Part shown: positions 40,746 to 52,700 of the stretch, one piece after another
Numbering within the stretch: the stretch's first letter is position 1
How the letters are laid out: each line of letters begins with the position of its first letter
Assembly: GCF_000282655.1 (NCBI RefSeq)
Contig: NZ_AKIV01000062.1
Span: 28,800-92,799 of the forward strand
Direction of reading: 5' to 3'
Length of the DNA: 64,000 bases
From: Polaromonas sp. CF318
Lineage (GTDB): Bacteria; Pseudomonadota; Gammaproteobacteria; Burkholderiales; Burkholderiaceae_C
Position numbers and translations under genes: made by a program
Notes under the pieces: model-generated
Database searches by the model: none
The model's input: the letters and a program-made list of their open reading frames with translations, nothing else
Told to the model about the DNA's origin: nothing

Positions 40746-41834
40746 TCAAAACAGGCTGCCCTGCCCTGCCGCACCCGACGGCCTGAAGCGGCTCAAATCC
40801 AGCTCCACACGCTGGCGGTTAAAGCCCAAGCGGTTGCAGGCTTTCTCAAAACGCTGCTTGATCAGGTCGGCCCACAGGCCGTAACCCTTCATGCGCGAGG
40901 CGAAATCGCTGTCGTAGTCCTTGCCGCCGCGCATCTCCTGGATGCGTGCCATGATGCGCGCGGCACGTTGGGGGTAATGCAGCTCCAGCCATTCCTTGAA
41001 AAGGGGCGCCACTTCCCAGGGCAGCCGGATCACGGTGTAAAACGCCGAACGCGCACCGGCCTCCCAAGCCGCCTCTAGCACCTGCTCCATGTCCTCGTTC
41101 ACAAAGGGAATTTGCGGCGCCACGCTCACGCCCACAGGCACGCCGTGCTCAGCCAGGGTCCGTAGGGTGCGCAGGCGCCGGTGCGGCGCCGCGGCGCGCG
41201 GCTCCAGCTTGCGCGCAAGTTCGCCGTCCAGCGTGGTGATGGTGACGTACACGGCGGCCAGCTTGTCGGCCGCCAGCGGCGCGATCAGGTCCAGGTCGCG
41301 CTCCACGCCGCTGGATTTGGTGATCAATGAGAAGGGATGGCAGGTATCGCGCATCACCTCGATCAGGCCGCGCGTCAGCCGCAGCTCGCGCTCGGCCGGC
41401 TGGTAGCAGTCGGTGCCCGAGCCGATGTTGAGCAGGCGCGGCACATAGCTGCGCCTGGCGAGGTCGGCGCGCAAGGCCGCGGCGATATTGCGCTTGGCGA
41501 TGATTTTGGTTTCAAAGTCCAGGCCCGGCGAAAGATTGAGGTAGCTGTGCGTGGGCCGCGCATAACAGTACACACAGCCGTGCTCGCAGCCCCGGTAGGG
41601 ATTGATGCTGTAGTCAAAAAAGATGTCCGGCGAGTCGTTGCGCACGATGGCGCTGCGAGCCTCTTCCAGGGTGACCGTGGTCTCCAGCCGCGGCGCCTCG
41701 TCCGCCACGCCCTCTTCCAGCGTGCCCCAGCCATCGTCCCAGGCCGTGCGCACGTCTTTTTCAAACCGGTGCGCGATACGCGTGGCAGTGCCGCGGCCCT
41801 TGATGGCGTGGAGGGGGATGATGGCGTCGGACAT
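40746..41834 (-). CDS. PA0069-family radical SAM protein (SplB-like)
   Basis: A 362-residue radical S-adenosylmethionine protein. The 4Fe-4S cysteines are in GCEHGCVYCYARPTHS near residues 83-98. Other segments (NIGSGTDCYQPAERELRLTR, PFSLITKSSGVERDLDL, VYVTITTLDGELARKLEPRAA) resemble spore photoproduct lyase SplB and match the PA0069-type family. A perfect LexA box lies just upstream, and from memory PA0069 belongs to the LexA regulon of Pseudomonas aeruginosa, so a role in DNA-damage response is plausible. The reaction is not known to me. Confidence 0.88.
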   Translation of the reverse strand: MSDAIIPLHAIKGRGTATRIAHRFEKDVRTAWDDGWGTLEEGVADEAPRLETTVTLEEARSAIVRNDSPDIFFDYSINPYRGCEHGCVYCYARPTHSYLNLSPGLDFETKIIAKRNIAAALRADLARRSYVPRLLNIGSGTDCYQPAERELRLTRGLIEVMRDTCHPFSLITKSSGVERDLDLIAPLAADKLAAVYVTITTLDGELARKLEPRAAAPHRRLRTLRTLAEHGVPVGVSVAPQIPFVNEDMEQVLEAAWEAGARSAFYTVIRLPWEVAPLFKEWLELHYPQRAARIMARIQEMRGGKDYDSDFASRMKGYGLWADLIKQRFEKACNRLGFNRQRVELDLSRFRPSGAAGQGSLF

Positions 41835-41844
41835 GAGACCTAAA

Positions 41845-41864
41845 TACTGTACTTATATACAGTA
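41845..41864 (-). promoter_or_regulatory. LexA (SOS) box upstream of the radical SAM gene
   Basis: TACTGT-ACTTATAT-ACAGTA is a perfect CTGT-N8-ACAG SOS box (CTGT 41847-41850, ACAG 41859-41862). It ends 11 bases before the ATG of the minus-strand radical SAM gene, where it would cover the promoter. Confidence 0.85.
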
Positions 41865-42021
41865 TAAAGTGATCTCCCTCCACGATCAAGCACTCGCCCG
41901 CGCCTCATTTGCCAACATTTTTCCGACCCGCAGCCGGGCCATCCCTCGTCTTGGTTTAAGGTTGCGACTGGTCACCGCAATAAGCTCATTCCGTACCCCA
42001 ACATCTCACCGAAAGAAACTT

Positions 42022-42708
42022 GTGGCTGGACTTTCAGAAACCGTGTTCGACCCCTTGACGCTTGAAGTCATCCGGAAAATCTCACCGGCCACCGTCTTGG
42101 ACATAGGCGCGGGCCAAGGCAAATACGCGGAGCTGGTCAGGCAGGCCGCGCCGCAAGCCCATATACGCGCCACGGAAATCTCGGCGGACTACGTCGCCCA
42201 GTTCGATCTCCGGGCCAAGTACGACGACGTCCGCGTGATGGACGCCTACGACCTGATCCACCACCACAAAAACGAAACCTACGACCTGGTCGTGATCGGC
42301 GACTGCATAGAGCACCTGCCCAAATCCAGGGGGCTGGACTTGCTGAACTTCCTGACTTACCGCTGCGGCTACCTGCTGGTCATCGCACCCGAGTTCAGCT
42401 ACTACGACACCGCCAAGGCCAACCTGGACCATCATGAATCCCATATCTCCGTGTGGTCCGAGCGTGACTTCACCTGGCATGACCGATGGGCCTGGATGCG
42501 TTCGGAGGTCATGCAGTTCTTCCTGCTGCGCGGCTACCAGGCCAACCCCATGCCCTTCGACCGCCTGGTCGGGGACATCAACGCCAATCCGCCCACCGTC
42601 ACCCGCATGGGCACGGGCGCGCCCTTCAAGCCGGCGCACCTGATCGCCAGCATCGTCTCGCACACCGAGGTGATAGACGGCAATTCTTATACCTACCGCA
42701 ACTTCTGA
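42022..42708 (+). CDS. SAM-dependent methyltransferase (class I)
   Basis: A protein of about 228 residues with a class I methyltransferase core: TVLDIGAGQGKYAELVRQ (SAM-binding motif I), RATEISADYVAQFD, and YDLVVIGDCIEHLPKSRGLDLLNFL (motif IV with the EHL typical of small-molecule and sugar methyltransferases). The frame is open far upstream, but that part would overlap the radical SAM gene and LexA box, so I place the start at a GTG at 42022. The start is uncertain. Its stop overlaps the next ATG (TGATG), so the two are coupled. Confidence 0.72.
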   Translation: MAGLSETVFDPLTLEVIRKISPATVLDIGAGQGKYAELVRQAAPQAHIRATEISADYVAQFDLRAKYDDVRVMDAYDLIHHHKNETYDLVVIGDCIEHLPKSRGLDLLNFLTYRCGYLLVIAPEFSYYDTAKANLDHHESHISVWSERDFTWHDRWAWMRSEVMQFFLLRGYQANPMPFDRLVGDINANPPTVTRMGTGAPFKPAHLIASIVSHTEVIDGNSYTYRNF

Positions 42709-43625
42709 TGGCCCCAACAACGCCCATGCCGGCACACGAGAAGGACCTCGGGATACTGCTTTACATCGACGACCATCCGTCCATGTATGAAGAGTTTGGC
42801 TGGATCTACAAAAGCTGGATCCATTCAGGTGTCTGGCGCCGTTCCGACCTCATTGTGGTCTGCCACCCGAAGGCCTATGACCGCCTGCCCGGCGACGACC
42901 CCGGCGTCATCAAAATCGCCGCCGAACCAATCTCCCGCGAAGGGCGTTGGAAGGGCTACCACTTCATCAACTCCATCGCCTGCGTTTCAGGCCCGCACAC
43001 GGCCCACCTGGCCGGCCAGTACAAATGGCTGCTTCGCACCGATGCCGATGTTTTCCTGACGCGCCACCTGGCAGGCTTTCGCCCCAACTTTCCGGTGCTG
43101 GGGCGCGGTCGCTATGCGGAAAACCAGGAGGTGTGGGACAAGATGACCGCCTTCTGCGAAGCCCATGGCGTCGCCCACCAGAGAAGCTTCGGGTGCGGCT
43201 CGTCCATACTCGCCGAATCGTCCCTGGTCCTCTTCTTCCTGGAGCGCCAGACCTACTGGTGCGAGCGCTTGCTCGAACATTTTGACGCCCATGGCGAAGG
43301 CCGATGGCCGGGCTGGTTCAAGGGCGTGATCACCCTGTACGCAGGGGAAATCGCCGCCAATGAAAACCACAACGCCTTTTTGCGCTATTCCTACCAGCGC
43401 ATCCTCGACCTCGAAAGCTACGTCGTCGGCCACATCGACGAGTTCACGCTGCATATCCACGCGATCCACACCGATGACTATTTTTCAAAGTCGAAATTTC
43501 GCCATGGAGACTACGAACACATAGCCACGGCCAGCCTGGACACCAGCAAGGTCAACCAGTACGCCCACTGGATAGCGGCCACGCCGCTGGGCGACATCAA
43601 GTCGGCGGCGGAATACCCGTACTAG
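42708..43625 (+). CDS. Glycosyltransferase-like protein (DxD-containing, hypothetical)
   Basis: A 305-residue cytoplasmic protein. It begins with DLGILLYIDDHPSMYEEFGWIYKSW and contains YKWLLRTDADVFLTRHLAGF, where DxD lies in the setting usual for nucleotide-sugar binding in GT-A enzymes, followed by GCGSSILAESSLVLFFLERQTYWCERL. This suggests a divergent glycosyltransferase, but I do not recognise a named family with certainty. Translation is coupled to the methyltransferase by a TGATG overlap. The pair ends convergently against the giant RTX gene. Confidence 0.6.
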   Translation: MAPTTPMPAHEKDLGILLYIDDHPSMYEEFGWIYKSWIHSGVWRRSDLIVVCHPKAYDRLPGDDPGVIKIAAEPISREGRWKGYHFINSIACVSGPHTAHLAGQYKWLLRTDADVFLTRHLAGFRPNFPVLGRGRYAENQEVWDKMTAFCEAHGVAHQRSFGCGSSILAESSLVLFFLERQTYWCERLLEHFDAHGEGRWPGWFKGVITLYAGEIAANENHNAFLRYSYQRILDLESYVVGHIDEFTLHIHAIHTDDYFSKSKFRHGDYEHIATASLDTSKVNQYAHWIAATPLGDIKSAAEYPY

Positions 43626-43667
43626 GGCCGGGGCGCCGGATCTGGCCCAAGCCGCCACACAGGGCTA

Positions 43668-43693
43668 CCGCAGCTGAATTGAATCAGCTGCGG
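43668..43693. terminator. Hairpin between convergent glycosyltransferase-like and RTX genes
   Basis: CCGCAGCTGA (43668-43677) and TCAGCTGCGG (43684-43693) form a perfect 10-bp stem with a six-base loop between convergent genes. No strong T run follows on either strand. Confidence 0.55.
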
Positions 43694-43707
43694 CGCCTGT
43701 CATCCGC

Positions 43708-46700
43708 TTAGCCCAGTCGAATCAGCCCCTCTTGCAAGCTGGCCGTCGAATGCACGGCCTGCGCCTGCGCACCAAACTGCGCATTTGTCAGCACCTCCTG
43801 CGCTTTGCCCAGGCCCATACCCGCCAGCGTGCCGTCCGCGCCATAGTGGTAGGCCAGGTCGCCACCCAGGGCTTCGCTGTCGCTGCCCGCCAGGTGGAAC
43901 TGCGTGAGCCCGTTGCTCAAGGCCCAGCTGCTCAGCCCCGGCGTGGCCGTGCGCGCCGCGTCAAAGGCGCCGACCAGGCCCTGGAAGTCAAAGGTCTGCA
44001 CCTTCTTGTTGAGCAGCGGATCGCTGGAATTGGCATCAAAGGCCGACATTGCCTCGGCTACCAGCTGCAGGTTCAGCACGCTTTGCTTGGGTGTGTCGGC
44101 GTACCAGTCGGCCAAGGTCAGCTGGTCGGTGCCGCTGAGCTTGAGCACCAGGTTGTCGCCGTCCTTTTCCAAGCTCAGGTTGGCGTAGTCCAGGCCGGCG
44201 CCGCCCAGGCTGATGGTGTCCTCCAGGTTCGGTACGGAGTCATTGACGTACAGGGTGTCCTGGCCGTCGCCCACATTGAAGGCAATCACATCCGGGCCGC
44301 TGTCGCTGGTGATGGCGTCATTGCCGGTTCCGCCGATGAGGAGGTTGGCCCCCGTGCTGCCAAGCAACTGGTCGTCTCCGCTACCGCCATTGAAGTAGTT
44401 GCTGCTGCCGGCCATGTCCGAAAGGCTGTCGTTACCCGCTCCGCCTTCAAGCACGTCGAATCCATCGCCGCCGAACAGGATGTCATTACCATCCAGGCCT
44501 CGCAGCATGTCATTGCCCTGGCTACCAGGAAGGAAATCCTGGTCAGGCGTACCCAGGAGGATGGCTAGGTCGGCAAGGGTCTGTGTGTTCCATACCGTGC
44601 CGTCGGCAAACTCAACCCGCTCCACCTGTTTGAACTGGTCAGTGCTCTCGGCAAACCAGTAGTTCAATTGCACGCTGTCGTCTGTGCCATTGATGCTCAG
44701 GCTGACGGTCCCGTCATCATCACGCGTGACGGTGATATCGGCCACTTCCACCGTGCTGTCAAAGCGCAGCGTATCGATGCCGCCTTCGGCCTCGGTAAAT
44801 TCCTGGATCACGTCCTGGCCGGAGCCGCGGCCGAAGAGGTAAATATCGCTGCCGCCCCCACCAGCCAGTTGGTCATTGCCGGCGCCACCGTCCAGCGTGT
44901 CATTGCCGCCTACGCCCATCAACTCGTCGTCACCCCCCAGGCCGTTGATCATGTCGTCACCGGCGGTACCCGCCAGTTCGTCGGCGCTTTCGCTGGCATC
45001 GCCCAACACCACCAGGCTTTCGAGCATGGCGGCGTTCCACACGGTGCCGTCGTAAAACTCGATCTGCTCTATCTGGCTGCTGCCCTCGCCTATGAACCAG
45101 CCGGCCAGGGTGATCCTGTCGCTTGTGCCGGCGATGTCCAGGTACAAGTCCTCAAGACCTCGGGTGACCTTGATGTCGGAGGCGGCAATCGTGCCGTCAT
45201 AGAAGCGCAAGGTGTCGACATTGCCGGCCGTTTCATCGTAGTCATCGATGCGGTCCGAGCCGTCGCCCCGGCTATACAGGTATACGTCATTGCCGGCTTC
45301 ATCGTTCAACCAGTCGTCGCCAGTCCCGCCGTCCAGGAGGTCATCGCCCTGCCCGCCGTGCAAAGCGTCGTTGCCGCTGCCACCCGCAATGATGTCGTTG
45401 CCGCCCAGGCCGTACAGCTCGTCGGCGCCGCCCAGGCCTCTCAGGAAATCACCATCTTCAGTTGCCTCCAGGTAGTCACTGCCTTCAGAAGGGCCAAACT
45501 GGGCCATGGCAGCCAGGTCTTCCTGCTTCCACACAGTACCGTCGGCAAACAGCACCCGCTCAACCTGGTAGGCCTCGCCTTCCATCCAGGAGTTGAGCTG
45601 GATACGGTCCTCGGTGCCGTCTATGCCCAGGAACAAATGCCCATAGGAATCAAAAGTGACCCTGACCTCGGCCGCTGAAATACCGCTGTCAAATCGAACG
45701 GCGTCGATATTGCCCACAGTCTCGTCATAGTCATCGATGATGTCCTGGCCGTCACCACGCTTGAACAGGTAAACATCGTTGCCCGCGCCGCCGCTCAGCA
45801 CGTCGGTGCCGCCCTGGCCGTCAAAAATCTCAAAGGCATCCGAGCCGCCCAGTTCGTCATCCCCTTCGGTTCCGGTAATGGCCGTCGGCAACCTGGCTTC
45901 CAGCTCCGCCTTGTCCCATACCGTGCCGTCGGCAAATTCGACCTGCTCCACCGTATCAGCGCCCTCGGCAAACCAGTTGCTGATTTCGATGCGGTCCGTG
46001 CTGCCGTCCATGCTCAGGTAAAGGCTGAATCCTTCGCGGCTGACCCTGACGTCCGCCACGGCGACGGAGTCGTCGAAGCGGATGGTGTCCACGTTGCCGA
46101 CCGTTGCGTCGTTCTCATTGACCAGGTCCACGCTGTCGCCGCGGCTGAAGAGGTAGACATCGCTGCCCGCCCCGCCGTCCAGCGTGTCGTCGCCCCTGCC
46201 GCCCTGCAGCAGGTCGTCGCCCGCACCCGCCAGCATTCGGTCGGTCACGCTGGTGCCGGTGATGGTGTCGGCGTCCGAGGTGCCCGACAGGTCGAAGCCC
46301 TGGTCCAGCAGGTCTTGCAGGCTCAGCGTGCTGCCGTCGGCAAACTCGAAGTCCAGCACGCTTTCGAAGTTTTCGGCATCGGCGGGGTCGAAGTTGTCGA
46401 GGTAGATCACGTCACCCTGGTTGCCCAGGTGGATGGCCAGCGAGCCCTCGCCCAGGCCCAGCGTGGCCGTGGCGCTGACGCCGCTGCCAAAGCGCATGGT
46501 GCCGCCACCCGGGTCGCTGATATGCACCTCGCCGCTGCCCGCGTTGTAGACGTAAATGTCCATGCCCGAAGCACCTGTCATGCGGGTATTCGGCCCGGCG
46601 ACGAAAGTGGTGGCAAAGCCGGGCACGCCGTACAGGTCCAGGCCGCCGGCGCTGCCGTCCTTGATCAGGCCCTTGTCCGTCATTTCGGCCGCGGAAAGCA

Positions 46701-49700
46701 CCGTAGCGCCCGAGGTGAACAAAATGGCCTGCGACATGGCGTTGGGATCGGCGTACCAGCCGGCGATCCGCAGCCTGTCACTGCTGCCGGCGATGGTGAT
46801 CAGCAGGTCCACACCATCGCTCTCGACCTTGAGGTCGGCGGCGGACGCAACGACCGCGCGAATGCCGGCCACGTCGGCTGCGTCCGCTGTCTGCTCGCCC
46901 ATGCCTGCGTACAGTTGGGCGTAGCCGATGTCAAAGTCCGGCGCAGGCGGCGCCAGGGCGATCAGGTCCTGCAGGCTGCTGACCGTGCCATCGGAAAATT
47001 CAAACTGCTGCACCACGCTGTTGAGTGCATCGCCGCTGCGCGGCATCAGGATGCGTATGCCCTGGTCGGTACCCCACAGGATGTCGAGTGTGACGTGTGT
47101 GGCGCCGTCAAGGGATGCCACCGCTTCTCCCCAAGACAGGGTCAAATCCGCCAGCGAGAGCCCGGGACCAAAGCTGACGATACCCTGGGGCAGCAGCCCG
47201 GCCTGGAGCAGCGGCTGCAATGCCGCGAAATCATTGGCCGTCAACAGAGTGGCTGTGATGCCATGCGCGGCGTAGTAACTACTAGCCACAAGCCCGTTGG
47301 CCGGGTCTTCCACGGTCGTGTAGGGCGTCTTGTACAAAGCCGCCAAAGGCTCCACAAAACGCCAGGTCGTGAATGCGTAAGCCATTGCGTCGTCGAAACT
47401 GGGCCAGGCGTCGCTGGGAACAAAGGCGGCGCGCGCGTCCTCTATCGAGTCGTAATAGCCCTGGAAGTCCTCACCAAAGTCCAGGCGGTATTTGCCGCCG
47501 TATTGGTAGTTCTTTGTCCAGTCTTCATAGCCCATGGCCTGGTAAATCGCCTTGATCTCCTGGGACTGTCCAAAGTCGCCCGTGTCGGATTCCCAGTCGA
47601 AACTCTGGCCTATGAGGTCTATACCCAGGTTGTCCGGATTGACGAGAATGCGGCTGTTGTCGTAGCCCACCACGGTATCGTGGCCGTCACCGACCACCAT
47701 GACCTTGCCGAACTGCAGCAATTGGTCGCCGGTTCCGGCCATCAGCGTGCCGCCGCCTATCAGCTGCGCGTTGCCGGTGCCGCCATAGGCAAAGCCGGCG
47801 CCGTAAATCGTGTTGTTGCCGGTGCCGCCTATCACAGCTGAATACTGGTCGGCCCATACCGTCTGGTCGCCATCGGCCAGCAGCGATGGCCCCAGGTTAT
47901 AGCCTGTCTGTTGGTGCAGGTAATCGACCGCAACATAGTCGGGCAGGTCGCCGGCTTGCGCGACCGTACCCGGGTCCTGGAAGGTCAGCGGGCCGACAGT
48001 GCCTTCGTAGTAATCGCTGTCGATGTCGTAGCGCGTATAAAGGCTGATGGACTCCGTCGGGTTTTCAGTGGGCCATCCGGTCGATGATTCGTAAACCCAC
48101 TCGGATTCCGAATGGGTGCCGCCATCGCCTGTCCATTGCACCGCGCTCCACGCGTTCTGGGTGCTGGTGCTGTAGTTGTACGATTGAATCGTTGCGGTGC
48201 CGCTGGCGACCGCATTGGCCTGGAAGGTAATGTTGGCGGTCCAGTCCCGGGCCGTCTCCTGCCCTGATTGCTGGGTAGCCCACGCGGCATACGAGACATA
48301 AGAAGACGTGGCGACCCAGGGGTGGCTGGGGTCATTGAGCGGCGTGTGGACAGCCTTGGACCATTCCGTCCTGACGTCATAGGTCTTGGCAATGCCCATG
48401 GTGTAGTTGGCGGCCAGGTACCAGGAGCCATCAACCCGCTGCGTGTAGCCGGTGTCCGCGTAGCTCCGCGAAATCGCGCCCATCGTGCTGGACTGGAAAT
48501 CCTTGAGCAAATTCGCCTGCAGCTGAGCCCAATCCGTCTGGCTGGCCGCCACGAGCGCCTCGCCCGTGGTGGTGTTGCCTTGCGCATCCTCAAACACCCA
48601 CGAGGTCTGGGTGGAGGCGTAATAGTCCTTGATGCGCATCGACGCCGAGGTGCCGCGCACCTCGACCACCAGGTCGTTGGCGCGTCGCACGGCGTTCAGG
48701 TCTTCGAACTTCATACCCGCCGCGCCAAGCTTGATGACCGAGCCCTCGGCGGAGTCGTCGACCACGTTGCTGCGGTCGGCGCTGTAGTTCAGCACATAGG
48801 TGTCCAGGCCGTCGCCGCCGGCCAGCGTGTCATTGCCGCGGCTGGCGTACAGCACATCGTTGCCGCCTTCGCCGTACAGCATGTCGTCGCCGTCACCGCC
48901 ATTGAGCGTGTCGTTGCCGCCGCCCGCATGAAGCGTGTCGTTGCCGTTGCCACCGCCGAGGTTGTCAACACCCGCGCCGGAGGTCAGGCTGTCGTTGCCG
49001 TTGCCGCCCAGCAAGCTGTTGCCGCCGTCGCCGGCCACGAGGGTGTCATTGCCCTCATCGCCGTTCAGGGTGTTGCTGCCGTCGCCGGCCGTGAGCTGGT
49101 CGGCGCCTGAGCCGCCGCTCAGGGTGTTGTCACCATCGCCGGCCGTGAGCGTATCGTTACCGGCGCCACCGTCAAAGGTGTTGTTGCCATCGGTATCGGT
49201 CAGGACGTCATCGCCGCTATCACCCTTCAGGATGTCGTCGCCGGCACCACCTTCGAGACGGTCATCGCCAGTGCCTCCATACAAAGTGTCATTGCCTTCA
49301 CCGCCGAACAGAACGTCGTTACCACCGTTTCCATACAAGGTGTCGCTCCCCGCTCCACCATTCAACGTGTCCTTGCCGTGGAACTCCAGGCTGAGCTTGC
49401 TTTCGTCGGCATCGCCCCACAATACATCGTTGCCGTCACCACCCAGGATGGTGTCGTCGTTACCACCGCCTTCAGCCTCATCGTCGCCCTCGCCGCCGTC
49501 CAGGTAATCTTTTCCGTGGTATTGGCCTTGCAAGGCACTTTCGTCAATACTGCCATCTCCGAATAGTTTGTCCTTGCCGACGCCGCCTATGAGCGTGTCG
49601 TTTCCGCCGTTGCCCATCAATGTGTCGTCGCCCGCCCCACCGTCAAGAAAATCGTTGCCGTGGTATTCACCGGACAGGTCCAGTTCCACAGCGTCACCGA

Positions 49701-52700
49701 GCAGCAGGTCATTGCCGTCCCCGCCGTCAAGTGTGTCATTACCCCCCAGGCCAAACAGCCTGTCGTTGCCGCTCCCTCCGTGCAGGTCATCGTTGCCATG
49801 GTATTGGCCGGACAGGCTTGTTGCTGACGCGTCACCTTGCAACTCGTCGTCCCCGTCTCCGCCATACAGGGCGTCGTTGCCACCGTTACCAAAAAGAAGA
49901 TCGTTGCCGCCCTCTCCATCGAGGTAATCGTCGCCATGGTATTGACCGGCAAGTACAGACTCAGCGGCATCTCCCTGCATCACGTCGTTGCCATCGCCTC
50001 CGTAGAGCGTATCCCTGCCGCCGTTGCCAAGAAGGTGGTCGGCGCCGCCTTGCCCATCCAGGTAGTCGTCTCCGTGGTATTGGCCGGCAAGCTCCGATTG
50101 CGCGGCGTCACCCTGAAGCTCATCGGCTCCATCCCCGCCATAAAGCGTGTCATTGCCACCGTTGCCCTTGAGATGGTCGTCGCCGCCTTGGCCATCGAGG
50201 TAGTCGTCGCCGTGATACTGGACGGCAAGCTCGGATTCCGCGGCATCTCCGATCAAAATGTCATTGCCAGCTCCACCGTAGAGGATGTCGGCTTTTCCGT
50301 AGCCCGCAAGAAAGTCATTACCGTCCTCTCCGTCGAGATAGTCTCGGCCATGGTATTCGCCAGCCAGGACAGAGCCGGACGCGTCACCCCACAGAAAGTC
50401 GTTGCCCGCCCCACCAAACAGCGAGTCGTCCTGGCCATACCCCCAGATCTTGTCGCTGCCGTCGCCGCCGTCCAGGAAATCACCGCCATGGCTCGTAGCC
50501 AGGGTATTGGCATAAGCGCCCGACGCATTGATGCCATCGCCATACAGTTCATCATCCCCCAAGCCACCTTCGATGATGTCGTCGCCTCCCAGGCCCCAGA
50601 GCTGGTCATTGCCCGTACCACCTTCAATGTGGTCTTTGCCACCACCTGCAAATACCACGTCGTTGCCGGCTCCGGCATCGATCACATCCGAGGCATCATC
50701 CATGTCGGGGCTACCGCCGTGATAGGTCAGCGATGGGTCCCAGGTATCAGTAGGTCCTCCTCGCTGAGGGGCGGCCACGCTGGTAGCACTCAGAATCACG
50801 TCATTGCCCGCCCCCCCATTGATGGCGTCGCTCCCCTTGCCACCACCGATCAAGTCGTTACCGTCCCCACCGTCGATCTTGTCATTTCCATCGCCGCCAT
50901 AGAGAACGTCATTCCCGCCCTTGCCGTCGATCTTGTCAGCCCCACTGCTTCCGCCGATCACATCTTTGTAATCAGCCTCCACGACCCCGCCCGTGAGGAC
51001 ACCTTCAGCCGTCCAGCTGGTGTTGGCCCAGTCGTAGTTCTGGATGCCAGTTTCCGGATCGGTGACAGTTTGGCCGCGCTGATCACCTAGAAAGGTTGTA
51101 GTCACTGCGCCAGTGTCCTTGAGGTTTAACGTGATGACGTTACTCTCGAAAGCCTGACCTGCGCGGTTGTAGGTAACGACCAGCTCAATGCTCCGGTCGC
51201 TCTCAAATGCGCTGTCGCTGATAAGGGCGAAATCGCGCCTAAATTGGCCTTCGCCAAGACTTATGGTCTGCTCGCTGCTCAGGTCTAATGTTTCTGCGCC
51301 GGTCACCAGGCTGAGCAGTGAGCCATCACCGCTACGGACAGCGACCGTAATGCTGTCGCCCGTCTTGGCGGCGGCATTGCCATACCAGCTGAAGCGTGAA
51401 CCAGCCTTCTCTAGAACGTCCTTTGAAATAGCTGCGGCAGTACCACCGAGGTTCGCAAAGGGACTGGCGTGTCCACCTTGAACCACGGCACTTTTAATGT
51501 CACGCTTCAGATCAATGCCTAGATAGCCTCCGGACTTGTCAATATCAAAATTTTTAACCTCTATTTCTCCGCCACTTAAGGTGGAACCCTTGATGGAGAG
51601 AAGTTTTTTTCCTTCATTGATTTCATAAATCAATTCGCCACCATTGACAACCCAAATGCCTGCACCGCCTTCTTCTTTGTAGTACGTGGTGTCTGAGCCG
51701 GTAAGTTGCACTCCGGAAAGCAGAATTTTTCCGTTACCGTCCGAGTCATCTATGCTGTCTTTGCCTTCACCGGGTTTAAGCGCATATGTGTCACTCCCGG
51801 CACCGCCTTTAAGAACGTCATCGCCTGCTCCGCCAATGAGCAGGTCATCGCCCTCTCCACCCTCCAGCGTATCGCTACCGTCGTTGCCAATGAGAACGTC
51901 GTTTCCCTTGTTGCCTTTGAGGGTGTCACCTTGCGCGCCCCCCATCATGAGGTCGGCGGCTCCGTTGGTAAAGGTACCCGTCTGATAGGGAGCCGAATCC
52001 AACGTGACAGCTTTTGTTGGGTCGGGAGCTACATAGATATTGGAGGAGACATAGGCACTCTCAGCAAACCAAGCCGCGAGGTCTGCGTACTGGTTGGTGC
52101 GGAGATCGCTTAGTAAGGCTGTCTTGGCTGGATTTAGAGCTTCAATTAGCGTTGGAACGTTTGCAAGTCCAGCAAATGCAAGAACCGTACCGAGGTCAGC
52201 ATTCGCACTTGCGATTCGATTTCCATTACTTGGCGTAGCTCCATTCGGCGGTGAGCCGAATGTTGCCTCATAACTAGTAATCGCGGCGCGATGCTTTTGC
52301 AGCATCGCGAACGCATTTTGTACTTCATTAGCTGTTGCACTAGCCGGATCAACGTACAAACCAATGTATTGAGCCTCTACAAACCGCCGTTTCGCTAGGC
52401 CAGGTCGAATGTTGGCGGCCTGCGAGGCACTGTTTGAGTCATAGCGAATTTGGAACCAAGCCTCTGCTCGATCTCCTTGCCATAAAGCATTGGTAAGGCT
52501 TGAACCAATTAATGCCGGGGCATTGTAAGCAAGCGACAGCAAACCCGCCATCTCGCGGGTACCTTCTAGCGCCGCATACAAGGCATCGCCATTAGCGGAG
52601 TTATTCAATCCATTTCTGAACTGTATCTTGATCTCTCTTTTTTTTCGAGCCAGCTCCGTACTAAACAGGGTCTCCGCTTGCGCATCCGTAATAGGTGTCA

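Noticed and set aside
49372..50505. Regular ~138-bp repeats as a CRISPR array or satellite
   Set aside because: Repeats are in frame, encode RTX nonapeptides and have no unique spacers or cas genes nearby.
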